Source of the DNA: a bacterium
GTDB taxonomy: Bacteria; Verrucomicrobiota; Verrucomicrobiia; Limisphaerales; UBA11358
Length of the DNA stretch: 35,014 nucleotides
Assembly (NCBI GenBank): GCA_021780905.1
Contig: JAJXXW010000039.1
Coordinates: 1 to 35,014 of the forward strand
Direction of reading: 5' to 3'
Part shown: positions 1 to 8,938 of the stretch, piece by piece
Numbering within the stretch: position 1 is the first letter of the stretch
Layout: every line of letters begins with the position of its first letter
Notes under the pieces: generated by a model
What the model was told of the DNA's origin: nothing
Databases searched by the model: none
What the model saw: only the letters and a program-made list of their open reading frames with translations
Made by a program: the position numbers and the translations under genes

Positions 1-1
1 G

Positions 2-187
2 GACATTGACGCCTTTGAAGCCATGATGATGCGCGAGGATTGCGAGAAAGGCTTCTTTGTGAGCTTTGATTATTCCTCGGACGCGCTGGCGGAGATTCAA
101 TCGTTCTTTAAACACAGCCACAAAATCATCGTCCCGCTGACCGTGCAGGAGATTTTGGACGAGCAGGTGGCGATGAAACTGGCGTGA
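2..187 (+). CDS. C-terminal end of probable orphan site-specific DNA methyltransferase (partial)
   Basis: Only the last 61 codons are in the window, read in the frame that ends with TGA at 185-187. The peptide has DIDAFEAMMMRED near its start, then GFFVSFDYSSDALAEI, and ends IVPLTVQEILDEQVAMKLA. From memory, this pattern matches the C-terminal Mrr-like (restriction-endonuclease-fold) tail of a family of large orphan DNA methyltransferases whose N-terminus carries DPPFNSNRNYEVFWGETKEKRAFEDRH. The N-terminal part of such a protein lies at 32161-32565 in this same window. No catalytic motif is visible in the fragment itself, so the call rests on family recall. An Mrr-type nuclease tail is the alternative. 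Confidence 0.5.
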   Translation, partial: DIDAFEAMMMREDCEKGFFVSFDYSSDALAEIQSFFKHSHKIIVPLTVQEILDEQVAMKLA

Positions 188-277
188 GTTTCGATTCTGA
201 ATAACTGGTGAACTAACTGGGGAAATCTTCCAATATGAAATTCTTTTTTCTGAAAATCCTGGCATCATGCTGTTCGC

Positions 278-1771
278 ATGATTGATTCCGTTTCCGACCC
301 GCTGCCCGGCGGCTCCGCCAGCGTTCCCGCCGATTTGAAAAAAACGCGCCGCCAGAAAGGCGACCGGCGGTCATCATCCGCCGTCCCAACCCTGGACCGA
401 CTGCCGCCGCATTCGACCGAGGCGGAAATGGGCGTGCTGGGCTGCTGTCTGTTGGACCCCAACCAGTGCATCGGCGAATGCATCGAGAAACTCAAGGACG
501 ACGGCAAGTCGGCGTTTTACGATCTGCGGCACCAGACAATTTACGAGACGCTGGCGGGGATGTTCAACCAGCGGCAGCCGGTGGACCTGATCACAGTGCA
601 GCAAAATCTGAAGGACCGGCAGTTGCTGGAGCAAGTCGGCGGCATCCCATATCTCAGCCAGTTGCAGGACGCGGTGCCGAGCGCGGCCAACTTGAGCTAT
701 TACCTCGACATCGTTCGGGAAAAATACCTGCTGCGGAAACTGATCGCCACCTGCTCCGGCGTCGTGGGGAAAGTTTATGACTATGAGGGCGAGGTGGAGG
801 CACTGCTGGACGAGGTGGAAAAGGAAATTCTGCGGGTGAACGAGTCGCGGGCGCAGACGGGCATGCAGCCGATCAACGCGCTGGTGCATGGCGCGATCGC
901 AACGATTGAAAATTACCACGCCCGGCAGGGACAACTGGGCGGGATTTCGACGGGCTTCATGGATCTGGACAAGATGACGGACGGGCTGCATGGCGGCGAA
1001 ATGATCATTGTCGCGGCGCGCCCCTCGATGGGCAAGACGTCGCTGGCGATGAACATTGCGGAGCATGTGGCGATGGAATTGAAACTGCCGGTGGGCGTGT
1101 TCAGCCTGGAAATGAGCGCGGCGTCACTGATCCTGCGCATGATGTGTTCGCTGGCGCGGGTGAACCTGCGGAGCATCCGCGACGGCTTCTTGATCGAGAC
1201 CGACTTTCCGAAACTGACGAACGCGGCGGGGCAGCTGTCCGGCGCGAAACTGTTCATTGACGACACGGCGGGGCTTTCGATTTTGCAGTTGCGGGCGCGG
1301 GCGCGGCGGATGGCGCAGCAGCACGGCATCAAGCTGTTTGTGATTGACTATTTGCAGCTTCTCAACTCTACTGCGCGCCGAGCGCAAGAAAACCGGCAGC
1401 AGGAAATCGCCGACATATCCAGCGGCATCAAGGCGCTGGCTAAGGAACTGAACGTGCCGATCATTGTTCTGTCGCAGTTGAACCGCGAGTTGGAGAAGGA
1501 CAAGAGCCGAAAGCCGCGGTTGAGTGATTTGCGCGAGTCGGGTTCGATCGAGCAGGACGCGGACCTGGTCGGGCTGCTCTACAAGCCCAACGCGGGCGAC
1601 GACGAAGACGGCGCGGCGGCGGAAGAGAGCGACGGGATTCCGGTGAATTTTTTGATTGCGAAGCAGCGCAACGGGCCGACAGGCGATGTGAACCTGACAT
1701 TCTTGAAACCATTTACACGATTTGAAAGTGCAAGCAAATCCAGCGACGCAGACCTGCCGGGCGGCGGGTGA
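278..1771 (+). CDS. dnaB: Replicative DNA helicase DnaB
   Basis: DnaB is the hexameric 5'-3' helicase that unwinds DNA at the replication fork and recruits primase. The 497-residue protein has a basic, low-complexity extension of about 40 residues, then the DnaB N-terminal domain opening with RLPPHSTEAEMGVLG. The RecA-like C-terminal domain has Walker A ARPSMGKTS near residue 250, Walker B VIDYLQLL near 354, and LSQLNRELE followed by SDLRESGSIEQDAD, all diagnostic. Length is normal for the family and no intein is present. ATG 278 is the first usable start; no clear Shine-Dalgarno site precedes it. The stop lies 3 bases before bamA, so the two are probably co-transcribed, which is an unusual pairing. 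Confidence 0.97.
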   Translation: MIDSVSDPLPGGSASVPADLKKTRRQKGDRRSSSAVPTLDRLPPHSTEAEMGVLGCCLLDPNQCIGECIEKLKDDGKSAFYDLRHQTIYETLAGMFNQRQPVDLITVQQNLKDRQLLEQVGGIPYLSQLQDAVPSAANLSYYLDIVREKYLLRKLIATCSGVVGKVYDYEGEVEALLDEVEKEILRVNESRAQTGMQPINALVHGAIATIENYHARQGQLGGISTGFMDLDKMTDGLHGGEMIIVAARPSMGKTSLAMNIAEHVAMELKLPVGVFSLEMSAASLILRMMCSLARVNLRSIRDGFLIETDFPKLTNAAGQLSGAKLFIDDTAGLSILQLRARARRMAQQHGIKLFVIDYLQLLNSTARRAQENRQQEIADISSGIKALAKELNVPIIVLSQLNRELEKDKSRKPRLSDLRESGSIEQDADLVGLLYKPNAGDDEDGAAAEESDGIPVNFLIAKQRNGPTGDVNLTFLKPFTRFESASKSSDADLPGGG

Positions 1772-1774
1772 AAT

Positions 1775-4258
1775 ATGAAAGACCGGTTCCGCTGGCTGGG
1801 ACTTCTGGTCCTGGGGCTGGTCTTGGGCGGCATGGTGGCGCAGGCGCAGAACGTCGGCGCCAAGATCAGCCGTGTGGATGTCAAATTCATCGGGCCGGCC
1901 TCGGTCAGCGAGGCGCTTATCCGCAGCAACCTCAAACTCAAGCCGGGCGGAACCTATGTTCCCGGCATTACCCAGGATGACGTCCATGCGCTCTACGCCA
2001 CCGGCCAGTTCTACAACATCCGCGTCTCAGTGGACCAGGCGGATGACGGCGGCGTGATTGTGACTTACATCGTGCAGGCGCGGCCGCGCGTCACCGAAAT
2101 CAAGATCGAAGGCAACGTCAAGTTGAGCGAAGCCAAGCTCAAGAAGAAGATCACCATCAAGGTTGGCGATCCGCTGGACGAGCAGAAGGTTTTCGACGAC
2201 GTGCAGGAGATGAAGAAGTTGTATGAAAAATACGGTTACTCGGACACGAAGGTGAAATACGTCCTGAACATCGAGGAGGCCACCGGGCACGGCACGGTCA
2301 TCTACCAGATCCAGGAAAGCCCCAAGGTTAAAATCGTGCGGGTGAGTTTCCTCGGCGCGCAGGCCTTTTCCCAGAAAGAACTCCAGAAGGTGGTCAAGAC
2401 CCGGGCCCACTGGATGTGGTCCTGGTTGACTGGCAGCGGCTACTACAAGCAGGAGGATTTCGACGGCGACGCCGACCGGCTCTCCGAGTATTACCACAAC
2501 CACGGCTATCTGGATTTTGAACTCAAGGACGTGAAGCTGGACTATCCGACCACCAACCTGATGGTCGTCAAATATTATCTGTTCGAGGGCCACCAATACA
2601 AGGTAGGTTCCGTGAAGTTCACCGGCTCCAAAATTTTCACGGACGCGGAGATCAGCCAGGGCTTGAAGTCCGTTCATGGCTTTGAAGGCTTGAAGTCCCC
2701 GCTGGGCCGGAACGGGCTGCCAATGGATGTGGGCCACACGTTCACGCCGGATGGCCTGACCAAAGACACCGAGGCGGTGCAGGATTTTTACGGCAGCAAA
2801 GGCTACATTGACATCGCCCAAGGCCAGGCGCTGCACGTCCAGACCGTGCCCAACATCCAACTGGGCACGATGGACCTGGAATTTCAAATCGCCGACAGCC
2901 AGAAGGCCTACGTCCAGAAAATCGAGATCCACGGCAATCTCAAGACCAAGGACAAGGTCATCCGCCGCGAACTGGCCATCAACCCCGGCGACGTCTTTGA
3001 CATGGTCCGCGTCAAGATCAGCAAGGAGCGCCTCGAAGGCCTGCAATATTTTGACAAGGTGGAAATGCGCCCGGAACCGACCGACCCGCCGATGGCCGGG
3101 CGGAAAAATCTCATCGTCAACGTCGAGGAAGAGAACACCGGCAACTTCACCGTCGGGGCGGGCTTCAGCACGGTGGACGCGCTGGTCGGCTACGCGGAAA
3201 TTTCCCAGGCCAATTTCGATTTGTTCCACCCGCCCTACTTCACCGGCGGCGGACAGAAAATCCGGCTGCGCGTCGCCATGGGCACGCTGCGTGATGACTA
3301 CGAACTGTCCTTTGTCGAGCCCTGGTTCCTGAACCGCAAGTTGTCGCTGGGCGTGGACCTTTACCGGCACCAGTTGTATTTTGAAAGCCCCAACAATATT
3401 TACTATGAAACCCGCACCGGTGCCAAAATCAGCCTGACCCGGGCGCTCGGCAGCGACTTTCTCATCGGCAGTGTCAGCTACACGGTGGAGGACGTCGGCA
3501 TTTCTTTGAACAGCGGCTGGCACGGTCTGGAATCGTCCACCCCCACCGGCCCGGGCGGTCCGGTGCCCATCACGCCCAACGTGCCGCAGGACATCCTGAA
3601 TCAAACGGGCGACCATCTGTATCAACGCCTCGGCGGCTCCCTCGCCTATGACACGCGGAACAGCACACAACTGCCCAATCACGGCCAGCGCTCGGAACTC
3701 ACCGGGGAAGTCAGCTATGGCGACACCACGTTTTACAAGGTGGAGCTGACCTCCGCCTGGTATTTCCCTGGCTTGTTCAAGGGCCATGTCATCGAGGCCG
3801 GCGGCCGCGCGGGCATCGCAGACAGCCTCCAAGGCGGTGATGTTCCGTTTTATGACCGGTATTATTTGGGCGGCATGTATTCCATGCGCGGCTATCAATT
3901 CCGCGACGTTGGGCCACGGGATCCCAATCTGGGCAACCTTTCCTATCCCTACATGGCAAATGAGCCGATCGGCGGTGACAACTACTGGTTCGGATCGGTG
4001 GAATACAGCCTGCCGATCTTTGAAAAGGAGGGCGGCGTCGCGCTCCGGTTTGCCCTGTTCTACGATATCGGTGCCGTCGGAAGTTCACCCTATACTTTCC
4101 AGTCCAGTTACAGCGACAACTGGGGCGTGGGTTTGCGGTTGAACATCCCGCACCTCGGCCCGTTGCGGCTGGATTACGGCATCCCGATCACGCATGATCA
4201 ATACAATAGCGGCAACGGCCAGTTCCAGTTCGGGGTTGGCTACAACCGCCAATTCTAA
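1775..4258 (+). CDS. bamA: Outer membrane protein assembly factor BamA
   Basis: BamA is the core of the machine that folds and inserts beta-barrel proteins into the outer membrane. The 827-residue protein begins with a signal peptide (about residues 1-24, ending AQA). A series of POTRA repeats follows to about residue 450, for example VTEIKIEGNVKLSEAKLKKK and YVQKIEIHGNLKTKDKVIRR. The Omp85 surface-antigen barrel follows. The YSMRGYQFRD segment near residue 705 corresponds to the conserved (V/I)RGF/Y loop-6 motif of BamA. The chain ends in an aromatic residue (GVGYNRQF), the usual C-terminal beta-signal. It starts 3 bases after dnaB and is followed one base after its stop by the next gene; an OmpH/Skp chaperone lies further down, as is common for bamA loci. 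Confidence 0.96.
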   Translation: MKDRFRWLGLLVLGLVLGGMVAQAQNVGAKISRVDVKFIGPASVSEALIRSNLKLKPGGTYVPGITQDDVHALYATGQFYNIRVSVDQADDGGVIVTYIVQARPRVTEIKIEGNVKLSEAKLKKKITIKVGDPLDEQKVFDDVQEMKKLYEKYGYSDTKVKYVLNIEEATGHGTVIYQIQESPKVKIVRVSFLGAQAFSQKELQKVVKTRAHWMWSWLTGSGYYKQEDFDGDADRLSEYYHNHGYLDFELKDVKLDYPTTNLMVVKYYLFEGHQYKVGSVKFTGSKIFTDAEISQGLKSVHGFEGLKSPLGRNGLPMDVGHTFTPDGLTKDTEAVQDFYGSKGYIDIAQGQALHVQTVPNIQLGTMDLEFQIADSQKAYVQKIEIHGNLKTKDKVIRRELAINPGDVFDMVRVKISKERLEGLQYFDKVEMRPEPTDPPMAGRKNLIVNVEEENTGNFTVGAGFSTVDALVGYAEISQANFDLFHPPYFTGGGQKIRLRVAMGTLRDDYELSFVEPWFLNRKLSLGVDLYRHQLYFESPNNIYYETRTGAKISLTRALGSDFLIGSVSYTVEDVGISLNSGWHGLESSTPTGPGGPVPITPNVPQDILNQTGDHLYQRLGGSLAYDTRNSTQLPNHGQRSELTGEVSYGDTTFYKVELTSAWYFPGLFKGHVIEAGGRAGIADSLQGGDVPFYDRYYLGGMYSMRGYQFRDVGPRDPNLGNLSYPYMANEPIGGDNYWFGSVEYSLPIFEKEGGVALRFALFYDIGAVGSSPYTFQSSYSDNWGVGLRLNIPHLGPLRLDYGIPITHDQYNSGNGQFQFGVGYNRQF

Positions 4259-4259
4259 A

Positions 4260-6746
4260 ATGGACCGTTCCTTCAAAAATTTCCGCGCCGCCAACGTCTT
4301 TCTGGGACTGCTGCTGCTAGGCACCTCGGCGGTCTCGGCCATGTCCCTGGGCAACTTGCCGCTGTGGTTTGAAGCCCGCCCGTCCCCCGCTGCGGACGGC
4401 ACCCGGTTCGTCGCCCGCAACACCGGGGCGGAATTTCTGATTTCCCCGGCCGGGGTGCAATTCGTCCTCCAAAAAACCGGCGGATCGGCCGCGACCGGCA
4501 CCATGCGGCTGGTTGGGGCGAACACCGGCGCGGCCATCGTCGGCAGCGCCGAACTGGCCGGCAAAATCAATTACCTCACCGGCAATGATCCGGCGCAGTG
4601 GCAAACCGGCGTGGCCACGTTTGGCCAGGTGCGCGTGGACGGAGTTTATCCCGGCATCAACGTGGTCTATTACGGCAATGGCCGGCAGCTCGAATATGAT
4701 TTTCAGGTCGCCGCCGGCGCCAATCCGGGGCAGATCGCCCTGCGCTTTGACGGCGCGGAAAAACTCTCCATCAACCCGCAAGGCGAACTGGTGGTCAGCC
4801 TGGCCGGCGGCGAAATCATTCAGCACGCCCCGGAGGTTTATCAGATCGCGGGCCTGGCCCGGCGCGCGATCGGCGGCGGCTACCGGCTGCTGGACGCGCA
4901 CACGGCGGCGTTTGCCCTCAAAAGTTACGATCATCACCTGCCGTTGGTCATTGATCCGGTCTTGAGCTACTCGACTTATTTGGGCGGCAGCGCCAGCCAG
5001 TCGGCCTTCTCCGTGGCGGTGGATCCGTATGGAAATATTTACGTGGCGGGCACAACCCTGTCGCCGAACTACACCAACAACATTCCCTGGGCCACGACCA
5101 ACGCCTACCAGACCAATTACCAAGGCGGAGCCGTGACCGGCGACGCGTTTGTCGCGAAGTTCGGCGCGTTTGCCACCAACCTGGTTTATCTGACGTATCT
5201 CGGCGGCAGCGGCGAGGACGGCGCAGACGGCGTGGCGGTTGACAACCTGGGGAACGTCTATGTCGGGGGCTACACCAGTTCGACGAATTTTCCCACGGCC
5301 AACATCCAGCCCGGTTCGGGCCTGGCCACCAATCTCAGCGGCAGTTTTTTGATTGGTTATGGCTACCGGACGGACGGCTTCGTCACGGAACTGAACACCA
5401 ACGGGTCCGCCCTGGTTTATTCCGGCCTGCTGGGCGGCACGGCATCCGACGGCGTCATGGGGATCGCCGTGGATCCCGACAGCGGGGCGGCGTATGTGAC
5501 CGGCTACACGTATTCCACAAATTATCCCTGCACGGCCGGGGCGGTGCAGAGGAAACTGGCCTGCCCCTACGCAGATGGTGTCTCCGCCAATGCCTTCGTC
5601 TCCGCGATTGCCCCCGGCGGAACAAACCTGATCTATTCGAGTTATTTGGGCGGCACCAACGGCGGGCCGGACCTCATTGATTCGGGCACCTCCATCGCCT
5701 TCAACAACGGGATGGTCTTCGTGGCCGGCTACACGTCGTCAACCAATTTTCCGACCACCAACGGCATTCCCGCCTGTCAATTTCTGAACGGCTCCACCAG
5801 CCAGCCGAACATCGGGTCGGACGCCTTTGTGGCCGCCTTCCGCAACGTTGCCGGCACCAATCTGACCCTGCTCTACTCGACCTTCCTCGGCGGCACGAAC
5901 AATGACCAGGCCAACGGCATCGCGGCGGACGCCAGCGGCAACGCCTACGTCGTCGGCGCGACGCTCTCCACCAATTTTCCCTATGCGTCCGCGTTCGCCG
6001 GCCTCGGCACCAACCCGCCCTCGTTCCTGCTGACCAACCACACCGGCTATGTGCTCATCACGAATGCGTTTCTGACCCAGGTGCGATGGAACGGCACCAA
6101 CGCGGCCATCGGGTTCTCGGCGGTGTTTGGCGGCGCGGGCGCGGACGTGGCCAACGGCGTGGCGCTGGATGCCAGCGGCAACATTTATGTCGTCGGCAGC
6201 GCCTCCTCCACGAATTTTCCCGTGACCACCAACCTGTGGAACGCGTTGCAAATGACCAATGCCGGGAACAGCGATGTATTTGTGGCCGCCTTCACCAACA
6301 CGGCGGGCACCAATGTGAACTTCCTGTATTCGACATACCTAGGCAGCGCGCTGAATGATTACGGTTACGGCATCGCCACCGATCCGCTGGGCGACGCCTA
6401 TGTCGTCGGCCAGATTGCCTATGTTGTCGGCCAGACTTATCCCTTGAATTTCCCGACCGCCAATAACCCCGCGCAGCCGAATTTCAACGGCACCAACGAC
6501 GCCTTCCTGGCCATCCTCGCGCAGACGACCAACACCACGCCGGCGCTGGTCATCGCGCCGGCCAGCCCCGACATCAGCCTGAAATGGCAGATGTTCCCGG
6601 CCAATTACGCGGTGGAAAGCTCCCCGACGCTGACGGATCCAAGCTGGCAGACTGTCGCCGGCACCCCGGCCTACAGCAACGGCTGGTATCTTGTCACCCT
6701 CCCGGCGACCAACGCGGTTCAGTTCTTCCGGCTGCACCGACATTGA
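4260..6746 (+). CDS. Secreted SBBP beta-propeller repeat protein
   Basis: This 828-residue protein is predicted to be exported and has no known enzymatic role. It has a signal peptide (about residues 1-27, ending AVSA), then a domain with VYPGINVVYYGNGRQLEYDF that regularly precedes SBBP repeats. At least five repeats follow of the type YSTYLGGS...GVAVD..GN.YV.GYT.STNFPT, the seven-bladed beta-propeller (SBBP) signature. The end (YAVESSPTLTDPSWQTVAG, then VQFFRLHRH) resembles a C-terminal module I recall from many Verrucomicrobia secreted proteins. I chose ATG 4260 over the earlier in-frame ATG at 4194 because 4260 gives an immediate signal peptide and lies one base after the bamA stop. Its position between bamA and the OmpH gene suggests an outer-membrane or surface protein. 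Confidence 0.85.
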   Translation: MDRSFKNFRAANVFLGLLLLGTSAVSAMSLGNLPLWFEARPSPAADGTRFVARNTGAEFLISPAGVQFVLQKTGGSAATGTMRLVGANTGAAIVGSAELAGKINYLTGNDPAQWQTGVATFGQVRVDGVYPGINVVYYGNGRQLEYDFQVAAGANPGQIALRFDGAEKLSINPQGELVVSLAGGEIIQHAPEVYQIAGLARRAIGGGYRLLDAHTAAFALKSYDHHLPLVIDPVLSYSTYLGGSASQSAFSVAVDPYGNIYVAGTTLSPNYTNNIPWATTNAYQTNYQGGAVTGDAFVAKFGAFATNLVYLTYLGGSGEDGADGVAVDNLGNVYVGGYTSSTNFPTANIQPGSGLATNLSGSFLIGYGYRTDGFVTELNTNGSALVYSGLLGGTASDGVMGIAVDPDSGAAYVTGYTYSTNYPCTAGAVQRKLACPYADGVSANAFVSAIAPGGTNLIYSSYLGGTNGGPDLIDSGTSIAFNNGMVFVAGYTSSTNFPTTNGIPACQFLNGSTSQPNIGSDAFVAAFRNVAGTNLTLLYSTFLGGTNNDQANGIAADASGNAYVVGATLSTNFPYASAFAGLGTNPPSFLLTNHTGYVLITNAFLTQVRWNGTNAAIGFSAVFGGAGADVANGVALDASGNIYVVGSASSTNFPVTTNLWNALQMTNAGNSDVFVAAFTNTAGTNVNFLYSTYLGSALNDYGYGIATDPLGDAYVVGQIAYVVGQTYPLNFPTANNPAQPNFNGTNDAFLAILAQTTNTTPALVIAPASPDISLKWQMFPANYAVESSPTLTDPSWQTVAGTPAYSNGWYLVTLPATNAVQFFRLHRH
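6396..6437 (+). repeat. 21-bp tandem duplication inside the SBBP gene
   Basis: Two adjacent 21-base units (6396-6416 and 6417-6437) each encode AYVVGQ plus Ile or Thr. They differ at only two bases, one of them synonymous. The duplication adds seven residues to the last propeller repeat without breaking the frame. It looks like recent replication slippage. Confidence 0.75.
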
Positions 6747-6803
6747 GGCGGAAAATGATTTTTTGCTGGTTCTCCGGCCGGGTATCTGGTTGACTTTCCG
6801 TCC

Positions 6804-7415
6804 ATGAAAAAATTGCGTTATCTCGTTTTGACCATTGCCCTGCTGGCCGCCACGGTTGTCGCCGCGAATGCCGACACCAAGGTGGCCACCGTGGACATGA
6901 AGAAGCTGTTCAACGGTTATTACAAGACCAAGCTCGCCCAGGCCTCGCTCGAAAGCAACAAGAACGACCTGCGCAAGGAAATCAAGGACATGGCGGACGG
7001 ACTGGATAAAGCCCAGGCCGACTACAAGGATCTGCTCAACCAGGCCGGCGACCAGGTCATCTCCAGCGACGAACGCGCCAAACGCCAGCAGGCCGCCGCC
7101 GACAAAGCCAAGGAGATCAACAATTCAAAGGCCGCCATTGAGCAATTCCAGCGTCAGGCCGAGGCCCGGCTGGCCGACCAGAGCCAGCGCATGAGTGCGA
7201 ACCTGGTTGCCGAAATCCAGAAGGCCGTGGCCGACAAGGCCAAGGCCGGCGGGTATTCGGCCGTGCTTAATTCCGGCTCCACCGAAATCGTGGTTTACGC
7301 GGGCAGCGAAAACGATCTCACCGCCGCCGTCCTTGCCCAGCTCAACGCCGGCGCACCGATTGATGTCACGACGCCGGCCGCCGGCGTGCCGCTGAACATC
7401 AGCACCAACCTGTAA
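6804..7415 (+). CDS. OmpH/Skp-family periplasmic chaperone
   Basis: Skp-type chaperones hold unfolded outer-membrane proteins in the periplasm and hand them to BamA. The 203-residue protein has a signal peptide (about residues 1-23, ending ANA). The family opening follows (KVATVDMKKLFNGYYKTKLAQ), then a long charged helical stretch (about residues 45-145, predicted coiled coil), and a closing beta segment (GYSAVLNSGSTEIVVYAG). This is the normal OmpH order. The 20-odd residues after that, rich in Pro, Ala and Thr, are not conserved in the family. Its location shortly downstream of bamA supports the assignment. skp is the usual symbol, but orthology to E. coli Skp is only inferred. Confidence 0.9.
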   Translation: MKKLRYLVLTIALLAATVVAANADTKVATVDMKKLFNGYYKTKLAQASLESNKNDLRKEIKDMADGLDKAQADYKDLLNQAGDQVISSDERAKRQQAAADKAKEINNSKAAIEQFQRQAEARLADQSQRMSANLVAEIQKAVADKAKAGGYSAVLNSGSTEIVVYAGSENDLTAAVLAQLNAGAPIDVTTPAAGVPLNISTNL

Positions 7416-7531
7416 ACAGTCCCGGCGAAACGTCGGCCGGTTGGCGCGGTGAATCGTAAAAATAATAAGCCTGGCCCCGCCGCGCATCATTGGCAGCATG
7501 AGCCACGGACAAATTTTGACAATATCCGCAC

Positions 7532-7972
7532 ATGGATGCAAACCGCCAGCCTGTCCGGCTGCAATGGACGGACCAGTTCGCCACCGGATCGCCCACGATT
7601 GACGAGCAACATCGCCAGTTGTTCGCGCACCTGAACCAGTTCGCCGCCTTGCTGGCCCCGGGCCCGTCCGATCCCAAAGACCTCGTCTTCATCCTCCAAT
7701 TCCTCGAATTTCTCGAGGAATATGCCAGGACCCATTTCAGCTACGAAGAGCAGTGCATGGAGCGCTACCGCTGCCCGGCCCACCAAAAAAACCAGATGGC
7801 GCACGAGCATTTTCAACAAATGATCCGGGACTTCAAAGCGCGCTCCCTGGCCGGGGGGTTCCGCCGGGAAATGCTGGACGAGTTGAGCCGGATGCTGAAC
7901 CACTGGGTTCAGGGCCACATTTTGAACCTGGACACCGAACTGAAGCCGTGCATCGAGCGGCGGGCCGGATAG
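7532..7972 (+). CDS. Bacteriohemerythrin (hemerythrin-domain protein)
   Basis: Bacteriohemerythrins are small four-helix proteins that bind O2 at a non-haem di-iron site and serve oxygen sensing, storage or delivery. In 146 residues the usual ligands can be placed: H27 (IDEQH), H68 and E72 (HFSYEE), H91 (AHEHF), and H129 and D134 (GHILNLD). The position that normally holds the first His of the HxxxH pair is Asn87, although H84 is close. I recall a subfamily with CPxxxxNxxAH at this place, so the change may be ancestral rather than damage. There is no signal peptide, so it is cytosolic. It stands alone between the OmpH gene and an ABC permease. Confidence 0.9.
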   Translation: MDANRQPVRLQWTDQFATGSPTIDEQHRQLFAHLNQFAALLAPGPSDPKDLVFILQFLEFLEEYARTHFSYEEQCMERYRCPAHQKNQMAHEHFQQMIRDFKARSLAGGFRREMLDELSRMLNHWVQGHILNLDTELKPCIERRAG

Positions 7973-8005
7973 TTTGCCGCCGCACCACCTGCCCTGGCCG
8001 GCCGC

Positions 8006-8806
8006 ATGAAAACCGCTCATCGTTACCTGCAACTCTACGCCGTGCTCTGGCGAAATTCCCTGACGCGGGAGATGTCGTTCAAGGGCAACTTTCTGCTCTG
8101 GATCCTCGTCGAACTGCTCTGGTTCGGCCTGCAACTGTGCTTTGTCTCCGTCCTTTACTCCCAGACCGAGTCCGTCGGCACCTGGACACAATGGCAGATG
8201 GTGCTGCTCGTTGGCGCCAGCAATTTCATCCAGCAGCTCTACCAGGCCTTTTTCCTGACCAACTGCACGAACCTTTCCGAACTCGTCCGCACGGGAAAAA
8301 TGGATTTCTTCCTACTGCTGCCAGTCAACACCCGTTTTCTGGTTTCCCTGCGCGTCGTGGATCTCGGCGCGTTCGTCAACGCCCTGTTTGCCCTCTGCGT
8401 CATGGCCTTCGCCGCCGTGAAGTTGAATCTGCATCCGGGCGTCGGCCAGTTCGCCGGCTTTGCCGCCCTGTGTCTGGTCGGCGTCCTCATCCATTACTCG
8501 CTGATGTTCATCCTCGCCACGATCTGTTTCTGGACGGTGCGGGCGCAGGGCATTGTCTGGGGCTACTACAATTTATTCAACATCGCCCGGATGCCGGACG
8601 AGGCTTTTGGCGGCGCGTTCAAGGCCGTGTTCACCTTTGCGCTACCGGTGCTGCTGGTGAGCAATGTTCCCGTCCGGGTGCTGGCCGACAAAATCTATTC
8701 GCCGACGATGTGGTGGCTGCTGATCGGCATGGCGGCCATCTGGGCGGTGGTGGCTGAAGTTTTCTGGCGCGTCTCCGTGCGCCGCTACACCAGCGCCAGT
8801 TCCTAG
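8006..8806 (+). CDS. ABC-2 type transporter permease (ABC2_membrane_6-like)
   Basis: This 266-residue integral membrane protein has about six hydrophobic segments, including FLLWILVELLWFGLQLCF, VLLVGASNFIQQLY, FAGFAALCLVGVLIHYSLMF and a last helix at MWWLLIGMAAIWAVVAEVFW. The cytosolic start (YLQLYAVLWRNSLTREMSFKGNF) and the GKMDFFLLLPVN loop match the ABC-2 permease family whose members usually occur as two permeases plus one ATPase. The substrate is unknown. A second permease of the same family lies at 17507-18298 on the other strand; the ATPase is not in this window. It starts 33 bases after the hemerythrin gene. Confidence 0.85.
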   Translation: MKTAHRYLQLYAVLWRNSLTREMSFKGNFLLWILVELLWFGLQLCFVSVLYSQTESVGTWTQWQMVLLVGASNFIQQLYQAFFLTNCTNLSELVRTGKMDFFLLLPVNTRFLVSLRVVDLGAFVNALFALCVMAFAAVKLNLHPGVGQFAGFAALCLVGVLIHYSLMFILATICFWTVRAQGIVWGYYNLFNIARMPDEAFGGAFKAVFTFALPVLLVSNVPVRVLADKIYSPTMWWLLIGMAAIWAVVAEVFWRVSVRRYTSASS

Positions 8807-8938
8807 GCGAAGCTGAAGGCGTTTGAAGGCAAGCGTGGCGGCCGGCAATGACCGCGGCAGGAGACCCCCCGCCTCGCTGTGGTTCTGCGAAAGCTGATGG
8901 GAACGGCGATGGAAACCGAGAAATGTCCTAAAAGTGGA

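Noticed and set aside
235..285. 16-codon open frame (MKFFFLKILASCC...) overlapping the dnaB start, possible leader peptide
   Set aside because: No ribosome binding site, no attenuator hairpin and no link to dnaB control; it is short enough to be chance.
2027..3898. Very long open frame on the minus strand opposite bamA
   Set aside because: It mirrors the codon pattern of bamA in GC-rich DNA, has no recognisable domain, and bamA is certain. The same holds for the long frames opposite the atp genes (20946-23672 and 24122-25666) and opposite glgP.
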